Assembly (NCBI GenBank): GCA_037969035.1
Contig: JBBKWU010000014.1
Span: 1 to 64,000, forward strand
Direction: 5' to 3'
Length of the DNA stretch: 64,000 nucleotides
From: JBBKWU01 sp037969035
GTDB lineage: Bacteria > Pseudomonadota > Alphaproteobacteria > Micavibrionales > Micavibrionaceae
Under the pieces are notes generated by a model. The model was not told the DNA's origin. It searched no databases and saw nothing but the letters and a program-made list of their open reading frames with translations. How positions within the stretch are numbered: position 1 is the stretch's first letter; every line of letters starts with the position of its first letter. Positions 35,479 to 45,149 of this stretch are shown here, piece after piece. Position numbers and translations under genes: made by a program.

Positions 35479-35881
35479 TTTGTTTGCTCCGCCTGTTTTG
35501 TTGATGATGCCCGTCATTTTTTGGTGCCTCTCTGTGTAAACTCAGTGTGTCTAGCAAGTATAAAAAGTCGTTTCAATCCGTAATTACAGATACGCCAAAC
35601 TTGCACACTAAAAACTCGATGTTGGTGTTATACAGCCAAAGCGTTTCGAAATACAAGACATAATTAATGATTCTTTAATACTTTTAGGTAAAGAAACGCC
35701 CCTCACATGCCGCAAGGTTATGGAAACCATTACTATGCCTTGCCTCACAAAGAGTGATGATAGAGATTGGCTTTTGATTTTTTTTGGGGCAATATAAACT
35801 TTAATCTTTTCAAAGACTTCTTTTTATCTTACAACCTTTTCCAAATACCCTTTTTAAAATAAAACCTTAAGGCATCACACC
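35479..35881. other. 403-bp divergent intergenic region of the TPS system
   Basis: The gap between the exoprotein gene and its transporter is AT-rich and holds no supported gene. It must contain promoters for both directions. The best element seen is TATACT on the minus strand (near 35567-35572), without a good -35. On the plus side TATAAA (35793-35798) has a TTGATT only 13 nt upstream, which is too close. No clear operator dyad was found. Confidence 0.5.
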
Positions 35882-37630
35882 ATGAAAAACGCAGCGGCTT
35901 TCCTCACACTAAAGTCAAGACTGAAGCAAGGCACTATAATATGTGCGCTCTCTGTTGTAATGGCCTCCCAAGCTTTCGCGCAAGTTCCTAATGCGCAGTT
36001 CCAAAGTGCCTACCCAGGACGCGCAGATCAACAAATCGCATCACCAGAATTAATGCCTGACGTTAAACCACGTGTTGATGTCAAAGAATCAAAAGTTGCC
36101 GAAGCCCCTGCGGGTGCTGAAAACGTTGCGTTCAAACTTGATCGTCTGTCGGTTACGGGTGTTACCGCCTATAATGACGAACAAATCATGAGCGTTTATA
36201 ACGACATGCTCGGTGAAACAATCACGCTTGCTGATCTATATGAGATCGCAGCAGACCTTACGCGCAAATACCGTAATGACGGTTATATCCTGACACAGGT
36301 TGTTGTTCCTGCGCAGACCATTGAAAATGGGGAAGCCAGTTTGCGCGTTATCGAAGGCTACATTGATAACGTCAATGTTAAAGGCGAAGAAGCCCCTGCC
36401 GCTGCGGAGCTTATCAACAAAATTGCAAGCCGCGCGCACTCAGACGGACAGCCACTAAACACAGTTGATCTAGAGCACACATTACTTGTCATCAACGACC
36501 TTCCCGGTGTGAAAGCACGGAGCGTTCTTAGCCCGTCTAAAACGAAAACGGGTGCTGCGGATCTTGACATCATCATTGAACGCGCACCATATAGCGGAAC
36601 AGCCAGTATCGACAATTACGGCACACGCTTCCTTGGCCCGATCCAAATCGGTGGCGCGGTTAGCGCGAACTCGTTTTTTGGTATGAACGAAACCATCACA
36701 GGCCAGCTATATACTGCGCCAGATGTTCGTGACGGCATCGAGTTGTTCTATGCATCACTTGGCTACAGCATCCCTGTCTGGACGCACGGTACAATGCTTG
36801 ATTTATTTGCAAGCATGACCAGCACGGATCCGGGTTCAACACTCGACCAATTCGATGTTGAAGGTAACTCACATTTCTACAGTGCCACAGTGCGTCATCC
36901 GTTTGTGCGTTCACGTAACTTCAACTTCACTGGTCGCGCTAAACTTGATTACCGTAACTCAGACAGTAAAAACAACATTACGATCGATCCAAACCGCAAA
37001 GACCGCATTCGTGCCGTTCGTTTGGGTGGACGTTTTGAATATCTTGACCGCTTCTTCAATGCAGGATTTAACATTTTGGATTTCGAAGTCTCACAAGGCC
37101 TTGATGTTTTTGGTGCCAGCCGTCAAGGAAGTGCTAGCATTTCACGTCCAGCGGGTGATCCTGAGTTCTTTAAACTGAACGCTGAGTTCCAACGCCTACA
37201 GCGCATAAACTCAAGCTTCAACCTCTTGCTTGGCGCACGCGGACAATGGTCAAACGATGCACAGCTTAGCTCCGAAGAATTTGGTATTGGCGGCAAAGAT
37301 TATGGCCGTGGCTATGATCCGTCTGAAATTGTTGGTGACGACGGTGTTGTTGGTAAGGTTGAGCTACAATGGAACAAGCCATTTGATATTCAAGCCGTTG
37401 ACAAATACCACGTCTACACATTCTATGATGTTGGTCGCGTTTGGAACGATGACCCTGTCACAGCGTCACAAAAAACAGATACCGTTGCCTCAACAGGCCT
37501 TGGTGTTCGGGCAACATTTGCAAAAGACATCAATGCGGGCGTCATGGTTGCTCTACCGCTGAACCGTGATGTTCAGACAACAGGCGACCAAGGCATGCGC
37601 ATCTTCTTTAATCTCAGCAAAGATTTCTAG
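35882..37630 (+). CDS. TpsB outer-membrane transporter (ShlB/FhaC/HecB family)
   Basis: This Omp85-superfamily pore exports the TpsA partner across the outer membrane. The signal peptide ends near SQAFAQ. Two POTRA domains follow: VAFKLDRLSVTGVTAYNDEQ to LRVIEGYIDNVNVKG (about residues 80-165), and a second to DLDIIIERAPYSGTASIDNY (about 170-245). The beta-barrel holds the loop-6 motif YGRGYDPSEI (about residue 475) and ends in GMRIFFNLSKDF, with the terminal Phe needed for barrel insertion. Its 582 aa are usual. It is transcribed away from the exoprotein gene, whereas most such systems are co-directional. Confidence 0.95.
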   Translation: MKNAAAFLTLKSRLKQGTIICALSVVMASQAFAQVPNAQFQSAYPGRADQQIASPELMPDVKPRVDVKESKVAEAPAGAENVAFKLDRLSVTGVTAYNDEQIMSVYNDMLGETITLADLYEIAADLTRKYRNDGYILTQVVVPAQTIENGEASLRVIEGYIDNVNVKGEEAPAAAELINKIASRAHSDGQPLNTVDLEHTLLVINDLPGVKARSVLSPSKTKTGAADLDIIIERAPYSGTASIDNYGTRFLGPIQIGGAVSANSFFGMNETITGQLYTAPDVRDGIELFYASLGYSIPVWTHGTMLDLFASMTSTDPGSTLDQFDVEGNSHFYSATVRHPFVRSRNFNFTGRAKLDYRNSDSKNNITIDPNRKDRIRAVRLGGRFEYLDRFFNAGFNILDFEVSQGLDVFGASRQGSASISRPAGDPEFFKLNAEFQRLQRINSSFNLLLGARGQWSNDAQLSSEEFGIGGKDYGRGYDPSEIVGDDGVVGKVELQWNKPFDIQAVDKYHVYTFYDVGRVWNDDPVTASQKTDTVASTGLGVRATFAKDINAGVMVALPLNRDVQTTGDQGMRIFFNLSKDF

Positions 37631-37662
37631 AACGGCGCAACGCATATCATAACAACGCATAC

Positions 37663-37692
37663 AAACCCGCCCTCAACCAAGGCGGGTTTTTT
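37663..37692 (+). terminator. Rho-independent terminator after tpsB
   Basis: A 9-bp perfect stem (aaacccgcc / ggcgggttt) with a 9-nt loop is followed by T residues. It lies 33 nt after the transporter stop. Confidence 0.93.
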
Positions 37693-37779
37693 GCATCCTC
37701 ACTTTGAAAACCGCAATCATCTCTGGATAAACCCAAATTTCTTCACCACATATTGATATCTGTCCTGTAATCTTCATTT

Positions 37780-40512
37780 ATGGGCAAAGACAGCACAAAA
37801 AAGAAAACCATGACGCTTACAATATCTAAGCCGCACCTTATACGGGCAGGCGCAGCCCTTGTCTTCTTTATGGCGATTGGCGTCCTTGTCGGTTGGCTCA
37901 AAAAAGACACCTCCCTCATCCAAATATATACGGGCTTCGCACCGATGCAGTTCAACACGGCTTTGTGTTTTTTACTCGCAAGTGCCGCCCTATTTATGCG
38001 CTCCTTTAACTTTAGGATGATAACATCCATTTTATCGTTGCTGTGCCTAGCGATCAGCGCGGCATCAATGTCGCAATATTTGCTGTCCGTTAATTTAGGA
38101 ATCGATGAATTTTTTGTAGAAGATTTTATTAACACCAAAACATCACATGCGGGGCGCATGTCACCACTGACCTCGCTGTGCTTTGTTCTTTACGCGTTCG
38201 CGCTCATCCCTAAAAAACGTCACTGGGCGCTTACTATCGGCTTTACGGTTTCGGTTATATTGATCTCCCTTGCCTGCTTAATCACGGCACCCATAGATCT
38301 TGACGGGATTTTTGGTTGGGGTAGCTTGCAGCGTATGGCATTGCACACAGCCAGCTCGTTTTTTATTCTGAGCAGCTGCCTTTTATATTTAGTGTTCTCC
38401 GACAAAAACCGTGAGCAAACCGATTATTGGCACGCCATACCGATCACCACGCTAGTCATCACGCTCATTGTTACAGCAGCATCGTGGTTTAACGTGCAAG
38501 AAGCCGTAACACAGCGGAACTATGAATACTTCAAATCGTTGATACAAGACACAACGCAAGCCCTTCACTCACGTTACATGCTTTACGAACATGGACTAAC
38601 AGGTGGTCTTGGTTTATTTTATGCGTCTGATTTTGTATCAAGCACCGAATGGCAAGCCTATGTCAAAGCACTGACCATTGATGATACGCTGCCGGGGATT
38701 AACGGCATCGGCTACATTGACTCCGTGCAGTCGGCTGATTTACCCGCATACCTTGCTTCCGTAGGCGAAAATTTCAAAAACTATCCTGAGACTGCATTTA
38801 ATGACAAATTTATTATCAAATATATTGAACCCTATGACCGCAACCACAAAGCCATTGGATTAGATATCGGGTTTGAAGCCCGCCGCCGAGAAGCCGCCGA
38901 GAAATCAAGAGACACAGGAAAACCTTCCTTAACAAGAAAAATAGAGCTCGTACAAGACTCCCAAAAAACTGCGGGATTTTTGCTCCTTATCCCTGTTTAC
39001 GACACAAAAGACACGCCAGACACGGAAATCAAAAGACGCGAGAGCTTAAAAGGCTGGGTCTATGCGCCGTTCATGGGACCTGACTTTTTCAATGGGCTTT
39101 CGCAAATCAACAGGGAGCAACTTGATTATCACGTCTACGACGGTCAAAGCACCGATACCACAGAAACAATCTTCAACAATATCCGTGAGGGCGCAGCACA
39201 GCCCAGCTTAGCTGGCGCCTATTCGATGACCACCGAAATCGAGATCGCTGGAAAAATTTGGACGATCACTTGGAACACCAACGATAACTTTGCTCCTCCT
39301 GAAGATCGTAACCTCGGTGCTATTGTTGCCTTGGTGAGCATCATGTTCTCGTTGCTGCTCTACTTCTTGCTCAACACGCTTATCTACAGCCGCGAAAGAA
39401 CCGAACAAGAAGTTAAACGGCAAACAAAAGAACTCGCCGACTTTGCCGCCTTTATGGCGCTAATCGGCGACAACATGCCAGACATGATGTTTGTCAAAGA
39501 TAGTGAGTACCGCATTGTTCAAGCCAACCGCACATTTCTAAAGGCCTACCCCAAAGACATACGCGATAAAATCATCGGGACAACAACCGTTGAAGAATAC
39601 GATGCTGAAACGGCCAAAAAATTTCTCGCCAATGATAGGGCCGCGCTTGAAACAGGCTATAATGAAAACGAAGAAACGATTACATTTCCTGATGGTGGTG
39701 TGCGCTCCTTATTTACCAAAAAACTCCGTTTTGAAAATCTGGACGGTGATAAATTTATCCTTGGAATTGCGCGTGATATTACAAAAGAAAAAGAAGACGC
39801 ACAGAAAATTCTGGATACAAACGAAGAACTCACGCGCTCAAATTCCGAGCTAGAGCGCTTTGCCTATATTGCGTCGCATGACCTGCAAGAGCCTTTGCGC
39901 AAAATCGGCGGGTTTACCTCTCTCATTGCTGAGCGGCTTAAAGATATACTCGACGATGACACACGCAGCTACATGGTTTTCATTCAAGATGGTGTAAACC
40001 GCATGCACGACCTGACCAACGGCTTACTCGCCTACTCCCGCATTAATACAGATACGCTGGAAACGAAGAAGCTAAACACCAACGAAATTGTTGCTCTCGC
40101 CATGGATAATCTCAGTGAATCCATCAAAGAATCCAAAGCGAAAGTTAAATACAAAGACCTTCCGACAATTTACCACGACAAAATCATGCTGACACAGCTC
40201 TTCCAAAATTTGATAAGCAATGCCATCAAATATAAAAGCGACAAAGCGCCTATCATCACCATCAAAGGCGAAAAGAAAGATGGCTACTGGGAGTTTTCAA
40301 TCAAAGATAACGGCATGGGTATGGAAGAAAAACACCACACGCGCATATTTGAAATGTTCCAACGCCTGCACCGCAAAGAAGATATCGCGGGCACGGGAAT
40401 CGGGCTTTCACTATGCAAAAAAATCGTCGAACGCTATAATGGTAAGATGTGGGTTAAATCAAAAGTAGGCAAGGGCAGTACCTTCTATTTCACTGTTCCT
40501 GTTCGCAAATAA
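37780..40512 (+). CDS. Membrane histidine kinase with CHASE and PAS domains (910 aa)
   Basis: The N-terminal 235 residues have about seven hydrophobic helices (AALVFFMAIGVLVGWL, FALIPKKRHWALTIGFTVSV and others), like MASE-type integral sensors. A periplasmic CHASE domain follows (about 260-450: GLTGGLGLFYASDFVSSTEW), then a further helix near 520. A PAS domain (about 550-665: MPDMMFVKDSEYRIVQANRT) precedes the HisKA dimer helix with His near 696 (AYIASHDLQEPLRKIGGF) and the HATPase domain (NLISNAIKYK, GTGIGLSLCKKIVERY). It should autophosphorylate and pass phosphate to the regulator at 40592, 79 nt downstream. The ligand is unknown. Confidence 0.93.
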   Translation: MGKDSTKKKTMTLTISKPHLIRAGAALVFFMAIGVLVGWLKKDTSLIQIYTGFAPMQFNTALCFLLASAALFMRSFNFRMITSILSLLCLAISAASMSQYLLSVNLGIDEFFVEDFINTKTSHAGRMSPLTSLCFVLYAFALIPKKRHWALTIGFTVSVILISLACLITAPIDLDGIFGWGSLQRMALHTASSFFILSSCLLYLVFSDKNREQTDYWHAIPITTLVITLIVTAASWFNVQEAVTQRNYEYFKSLIQDTTQALHSRYMLYEHGLTGGLGLFYASDFVSSTEWQAYVKALTIDDTLPGINGIGYIDSVQSADLPAYLASVGENFKNYPETAFNDKFIIKYIEPYDRNHKAIGLDIGFEARRREAAEKSRDTGKPSLTRKIELVQDSQKTAGFLLLIPVYDTKDTPDTEIKRRESLKGWVYAPFMGPDFFNGLSQINREQLDYHVYDGQSTDTTETIFNNIREGAAQPSLAGAYSMTTEIEIAGKIWTITWNTNDNFAPPEDRNLGAIVALVSIMFSLLLYFLLNTLIYSRERTEQEVKRQTKELADFAAFMALIGDNMPDMMFVKDSEYRIVQANRTFLKAYPKDIRDKIIGTTTVEEYDAETAKKFLANDRAALETGYNENEETITFPDGGVRSLFTKKLRFENLDGDKFILGIARDITKEKEDAQKILDTNEELTRSNSELERFAYIASHDLQEPLRKIGGFTSLIAERLKDILDDDTRSYMVFIQDGVNRMHDLTNGLLAYSRINTDTLETKKLNTNEIVALAMDNLSESIKESKAKVKYKDLPTIYHDKIMLTQLFQNLISNAIKYKSDKAPIITIKGEKKDGYWEFSIKDNGMGMEEKHHTRIFEMFQRLHRKEDIAGTGIGLSLCKKIVERYNGKMWVKSKVGKGSTFYFTVPVRK

Positions 40513-40591
40513 CACAATGTGTCTTGCCCTGCGGGCTTCCATATGCTTACGTATAAGAGTAATATTTTTAGCAGAATAACGGGAAATACAA

Positions 40592-41014
40592 ATGTTCAAT
40601 ATCTTAATGGTTGATGATGATATCGGTGATACGATCCTGACACGTGAGGCGCTGAAAGAATGTGGCATTGAACACAACATGCACGTTGTCCACGACGGCA
40701 CAGAAGCCCTCGATTTTCTAAAAAAAGAAGGTGACTATGAGGGCGTTCCGCGACCTGATTTAATTCTGCTTGATCTCAATATGCCCTGCATGGGTGGCCA
40801 TGAAGTTCTGCAATGGGTAAAAGCGCAAGACAACCTGAAGGCTATCCCCGTTGTTATCCTGACGACATCAACAACACACACAGACATCATCAAGAGCTAC
40901 GAAAACTCTGCCAACTCTTATATCTCAAAACCATTAAATCTTGGTGATTTTAAAGCGGCGATCAAAGCCACAAGCGTCTTTTGGTTTGAAACAGCAAAAA
41001 TGCCGTCTAAATAA
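40592..41014 (+). CDS. Single-domain response regulator (Rcp1-like)
   Basis: The 140-residue protein is a receiver domain only. It has the acidic pair MVDDDIGDT, the phospho-acceptor Asp near residue 60 (LILLDLNMPCMGGHEVL), the Thr switch (VVILTTSTT) and the Lys (SYISKPLN). The long spacing before the Asp and the MPCMGG form fit the Rcp1 group that pairs with HisKA-type kinases of the upstream gene's kind. With no output domain, it must act by protein contact or phosphorelay. Confidence 0.93.
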   Translation: MFNILMVDDDIGDTILTREALKECGIEHNMHVVHDGTEALDFLKKEGDYEGVPRPDLILLDLNMPCMGGHEVLQWVKAQDNLKAIPVVILTTSTTHTDIIKSYENSANSYISKPLNLGDFKAAIKATSVFWFETAKMPSK

Positions 41015-41039
41015 CAATTGATTGCTTTCATGCCTGTAT

Positions 41040-41061
41040 CATATGAAGTAGTATTCATATG
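41040..41061. promoter_or_regulatory. Palindromic operator-like site
   Basis: CATATGAA (41040-41047) and TTCATATG (41054-41061) are perfect inverted copies, 6 nt apart. The site lies 58 nt upstream of the second response regulator gene, in its likely promoter region. The binding protein is unknown. Confidence 0.45.
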
Positions 41062-41118
41062 TGAATAACCATTTCGTTTGGTTTGTAAGAGGAGCCGTTT
41101 GGCAATAATATTTCAAGT

Positions 41119-41700
41119 ATGAGTATAGAGTTACAAAATCAGCCGCAGCGACAGAAAAAAGCTTATGACCTAGGCAACTTCCGCATTCTTATTGCCGAAG
41201 ATTTTCCGTTTATTTCTGAACTGCTTTCATCGTCCTTAAAAGAAATGGGCGTGAAGCAAATATTTAAGGCCGAAAACGGGCTTGTTGCAAAAGACCGCAT
41301 CCTAAATTACAACGCCGTTTCATCTTCATCCAACATTGATGTTCTGATTCTGGACTGGCTAATGCCAGAAATGAACGGTCAACAACTACTGGATTGGATA
41401 CGCAGTCATAAATCAGACAGCATCCGCTTTATGCCTGTCATTATTTGTAGCGCCTACACTAGCCGTGAAATGGTTGAAAAAATCCGCGACTTGGGTGCGA
41501 ACGAAGCAATGGTTAAGCCTGTGGCTGCTGATAAACTTGCCTCGCGTATCCTTTACGTGATCGACAAGCCGCGTCCGTTCATCAAAACAGACAGTTATTT
41601 CGGCCCCGACCGCCGCAGACGCGAAGTTAAATTTGCAGGCGAAGATCGCCGCAAAACAACCGCCGAGGAGATACATACTCATGTCGAAGAACTCGAGTAG
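41119..41700 (+). CDS. Response regulator with PDRRR tail (193 aa)
   Basis: The receiver domain spans about residues 20-145: ILIAEDFPFISELLSSSL, phospho-acceptor Asp near 78 (VLILDWLMPEMNGQQLLDWI), Ser/Thr switch (VIICSAYTS) and Lys (AMVKPVAAD). After it comes a basic tail with FGPDRRRREVKFAGEDRR, a motif I associate with this receiver type in alphaproteobacteria; its function is unknown. No DNA-binding domain is present. The ATG at 41119 has no close ribosome site, and an upstream stop at 41086 rules out a longer frame. Its end overlaps the next gene by 20 nt. Confidence 0.88.
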   Translation: MSIELQNQPQRQKKAYDLGNFRILIAEDFPFISELLSSSLKEMGVKQIFKAENGLVAKDRILNYNAVSSSSNIDVLILDWLMPEMNGQQLLDWIRSHKSDSIRFMPVIICSAYTSREMVEKIRDLGANEAMVKPVAADKLASRILYVIDKPRPFIKTDSYFGPDRRRREVKFAGEDRRKTTAEEIHTHVEELE

Positions 41701-42187
41701 CAAAATTGAAATTTATAAGCGCCTTAATAAATTAAAACTCAAGGCAGGTATTCCACTTGACGAAGATGTAGAAGGCTTCATCAATGCGTCATCCATAAAA
41801 AATGCCCAAATAAAAATCGATGAAAAAGAATTGGGTTATAAAAGTGAGATTGAAGAAATATTGATCTTCATCAATGAATCATGGAAAGACACCGCCAACT
41901 CCGATGACCTGCAACGTAAAAAGCATCTCGACCGTCTTTACAACTACGCCAACAACATCAAAGACCTTGCCGAGACATATAATTATCACCTGATGAGCCA
42001 TTTCGGCTTGTCACTCCGTAATTTCTGCGAAAAAATTAATGTCAGCAACACCAACCACCACGTTATCGTGCAAGCACATATCGACGTTATGTGGGCTGCG
42101 TTCGAACAAAACATCAAAGGTGATGGCGGTGAGTTAGCGCAAGAGCTTAAGAAAATGCTCGAAATCGCGATCAAACAAAACAGCTAA
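41681..42187 (+). CDS. Unknown helical protein coupled to the response regulator (168 aa)
   Basis: The ATG at 41681 lies inside the end of the regulator gene and has GAGGAG upstream (41663-41668). A longer frame from 41633 would share the regulator's tail region and is rejected. The protein is helical and highly charged, with one Cys (LRNFCEKINVSNTNHH) and no membrane segment. The 20-nt overlap suggests made-to-measure expression with the receiver protein, so it is a candidate partner or output protein. I recognise no family. Confidence 0.75.
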   Translation: MSKNSSSKIEIYKRLNKLKLKAGIPLDEDVEGFINASSIKNAQIKIDEKELGYKSEIEEILIFINESWKDTANSDDLQRKKHLDRLYNYANNIKDLAETYNYHLMSHFGLSLRNFCEKINVSNTNHHVIVQAHIDVMWAAFEQNIKGDGGELAQELKKMLEIAIKQNS

Positions 42188-42225
42188 GAACGCCGTTCCT
42201 GCCCACTCAACCGATACAATTCCCC

Positions 42226-45009
42226 TCACCCCATTTCATGGAACGCTTTTTCTGTGTCCTCAAGCAGCGCGCTTAACGTCGCGGCACGTTGGCCAATATC
42301 ATGAAGCGCACCTTCATTGTCATCATTACCCGCCTTTGTCTCGATCATCGCTTTGGCGGCAACTTCAATATCCATTGCGACATCCGAAATTTTCACCGCG
42401 CCCATTTGGCGGCTGGTTGATTTCAACGTATGCGCTGGCCTTATAAGGGCTTCCATATCATTTGCTTCGAGTGCCTTTGTTATTTCATCGATCTTCTCGC
42501 GGCTGCCATCAATATAAACACCCACCATGGCATCGTATTTACCCTTCAAAATATCGCGTGCGCTTGCTACGGCTTCACTATCCAGTAAGTCATTATCGAC
42601 AGCCTTTTTCGCCGTGATAGCGCCTTGCCCGCCTTCACTCTGCCCATTATGACGCACCCATTTATGCACCATTTCTTTCAGCTCTTTCTTGCGCACAGGC
42701 TTTGACAGATAATCATTCATCCCTGCGGCGAGGCATTTATCACGATCGCCCTTCATGGCATTTGCGGTCAGCGCGACAATGGGAAGATTTTTATCAATCT
42801 TCCCTTCGTTCTTTAACTTACAAATCGCGCGTGCGGCTTCAAAGCCATCCATCACAGGCATCAAGCAATCCATAAGCACCAGCGCAAATTGATTGTCTTT
42901 GAGCGCATCCAACGCTTCCTGCCCGTTCTGCGCAATGCGTAAATCACAGTCCATTTCTTCCAAAATTTCCTGTATGAAGGCCTGATTAACCAAATTATCT
43001 TCGGCCATCAAAACTTTAACGCCCTCCAATTTCATGTTCTCGTCCGTGTCGGTTGTGCGTGTGTCCTGCCCTTCGTAACGGATAAGCTCGGATGTGTGAC
43101 CTTCCTGATACCTGCTCCAGACAAAACAAAGTGCTTCAAGAAACAACTCCTGCTGCACAGGCTTTGCAATATGTGCAGAGAACCCTTTGTTCACGTAGTC
43201 TTGTGGCGCAATCGGGCTGCCTGCTGCGGTCAACATAACAAGGCAGCACGTATGAAGCGCGGCATGATCCTTAATCGCACAGGCCAGCATTTCACCGTTC
43301 ATATCAGGCATCAGGTAATCAATAATACCCACCTGATAAGGTTTATTCGCCGCACTCGCTTGCTCCATCTTGCGCAAGGCATCTTCCCCGCTCAGCGCGG
43401 TATCACAAATTGCCCCCACAGATTCCAACTGCTCGCGGATCAATTGCAAATTCACCTGCAAATCATCAACAATGATAAACCGCACACCACGAAGCGGCAC
43501 AGCCACAGGCGCACGTTGTGTAATTGTTGTGTTTCGTGCAAATGGTATCGCGACCGAGAACGTTGCCCCTTTCCCTGCGCGGCTCTCAACCGTAATTTCC
43601 CCGCCCATCATATCCAGCAAGTTTTTACAAATCGCCAGACCAAGCCCCGTCCCGCCGAATTTGCGCGTTGTCGATGTATCGGCCTGCGAGAATTTTGTGA
43701 ATATTTTTTCCTGTAAATTAAGCGGTATGCCAACGCCCGTATCTTTAACTTTGAACACCAACTCAGCCCTATCACGCGGCAAACCTGCCTGTTTGTTTTC
43801 TTCCACGGAAAGAACAATATGTCCCTGCTCCGTAAATTTAATGGCGTTGTTCAAAAGATTGCTAATGATCTGGCGCAACCGAACAGGATCAGCAAAAACA
43901 AATTGTTCTGTCCCGGGAAGATAATGAACCACCAACTCCACCGCCTTCTCCCGCGCTTGAACTGAATATAAAACACCGATTTCATCGACAAGCTCAAACA
44001 GATCAATGGGCATATACTCCAACTCCATCTTGCCAGCCTCTATTTTGGAAAAATCGAGAATGTCATTGATAATGTTCAGCAAGCTTTCAGCCGAGCTAAC
44101 AATGGTTTGCACATGGCCTTTTTGACGCTTATCGAGGTGCGAGCCTAACAAAAGCTCCGCCATCCCGAGAACACCCGTCATTGGTGTTCTGATCTCATGG
44201 CTCATCGTGGCCAAAAACTGCCCCTTTAGCTCGTTAGCGACATTGGCCTCGTAACGGGCTTGCACCAGTTCTTTATCCCGCGTCTCTAGCCCATCAAGCA
44301 TTGCATTAAACGTATCCACCAACACGCCTGTTTCATCATTGCTGTATTTTTGTGCGCGTATCGAAAAATCCTTTGTTTCACCGAGTGCTGCGGCGACTTT
44401 GGACAAATAGACAATCGGCCTTGTAATCACCTGCTGCGTTGCAATGATCGCGAAATAAGCCAAAACCATAGCCACCAACATAATCGCAAAACCGTAAAGC
44501 CTATCGCGTAAAAACAAAGCGTGCATTTCATCAAGATGATAATCCAAACGTAACGCACCCCATTTTTTACCGTCTCTTTCAATCGGCACCACCAAATGAA
44601 TACCGCGCCAAAAACCTTGACCATCGCTCAATCGGGCACTTTTCGGACAACCCTCAACCGTCGCATCCCCTAAAAGCGCGGCCTGTTTATCCGTTTTGAT
44701 ATAGTCCGCAAATAGCTGACCATCCACATCATACACACACGCTCTGCTCATGGTGCTTTGATAGGCCATAAAATGAAGTGCCTGCGTTGCCGACATTCTA
44801 TCCAGTGCGCTGATGGCATGTTGCAAATCCCTATTTGCCACCCGCGCGATCATAACCAGCTCTTTTTTCGCATCGGAGCGCAAGCCAGTATAAGACACCA
44901 CACCCTGTAAAATATTCGCCACCAGCAACGCGCTAAAAATAACGCCTAGCACAATACAAACCAATTTTTTCTGGATCGTTGTTTTTCTTTCTCCGATTTC
45001 AAATGACAT
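42226..45009 (-). CDS. Hybrid sensor histidine kinase with two receivers and Hpt (927 aa)
   Basis: The order is: transmembrane helix (about 15-35), periplasmic sensor, second helix (about 170-190), HAMP (ITRPIVYLSKVAAALGETKD), HisKA with His near 270 (ATMSHEIRTPMTGVLGMAEL), HATPase (GTGLGLAICKNLLDMMGGEI), receiver 1 with Asp near 561 (GIIDYLMPDMNGEML), receiver 2 with Asp near 712 (LVLMDCLMPVMDGFEA) and a C-terminal Hpt domain with His near 860 (IRPAHTLKSTSRQMG). All phosphorelay residues are present in one chain. The final target is not encoded next to it. It is transcribed against the other signalling genes. Confidence 0.95.
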   Translation of the reverse strand: MSFEIGERKTTIQKKLVCIVLGVIFSALLVANILQGVVSYTGLRSDAKKELVMIARVANRDLQHAISALDRMSATQALHFMAYQSTMSRACVYDVDGQLFADYIKTDKQAALLGDATVEGCPKSARLSDGQGFWRGIHLVVPIERDGKKWGALRLDYHLDEMHALFLRDRLYGFAIMLVAMVLAYFAIIATQQVITRPIVYLSKVAAALGETKDFSIRAQKYSNDETGVLVDTFNAMLDGLETRDKELVQARYEANVANELKGQFLATMSHEIRTPMTGVLGMAELLLGSHLDKRQKGHVQTIVSSAESLLNIINDILDFSKIEAGKMELEYMPIDLFELVDEIGVLYSVQAREKAVELVVHYLPGTEQFVFADPVRLRQIISNLLNNAIKFTEQGHIVLSVEENKQAGLPRDRAELVFKVKDTGVGIPLNLQEKIFTKFSQADTSTTRKFGGTGLGLAICKNLLDMMGGEITVESRAGKGATFSVAIPFARNTTITQRAPVAVPLRGVRFIIVDDLQVNLQLIREQLESVGAICDTALSGEDALRKMEQASAANKPYQVGIIDYLMPDMNGEMLACAIKDHAALHTCCLVMLTAAGSPIAPQDYVNKGFSAHIAKPVQQELFLEALCFVWSRYQEGHTSELIRYEGQDTRTTDTDENMKLEGVKVLMAEDNLVNQAFIQEILEEMDCDLRIAQNGQEALDALKDNQFALVLMDCLMPVMDGFEAARAICKLKNEGKIDKNLPIVALTANAMKGDRDKCLAAGMNDYLSKPVRKKELKEMVHKWVRHNGQSEGGQGAITAKKAVDNDLLDSEAVASARDILKGKYDAMVGVYIDGSREKIDEITKALEANDMEALIRPAHTLKSTSRQMGAVKISDVAMDIEVAAKAMIETKAGNDDNEGALHDIGQRAATLSALLEDTEKAFHEMG

Positions 45010-45149
45010 GTGCCGCGCCCTTACTCTTTGCTTTCATCAAATTCCAGAATACAGAAATAAAAGTAAATTTTTAATAACTATTACAATAGGTTACGGTTGT
45101 ATGCTCTATAGGTGATTGACATCTCATACCATCGTGAGTAAAAAAAGGA

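Noticed and set aside
35774..35798. TTGATT / TATAAA as a promoter for the transporter gene
   Set aside because: The spacing is only 13 nt, too short for a sigma-70 promoter.
41633..41680. Upstream extension of the helical protein gene
   Set aside because: It lies inside the tail of the response regulator; the ATG at 41681 has GAGGAG upstream.
43096..43924. Plus-strand frames of 206 and 184 aa
   Set aside because: They are antisense to conserved receiver and kinase domains of the hybrid kinase.
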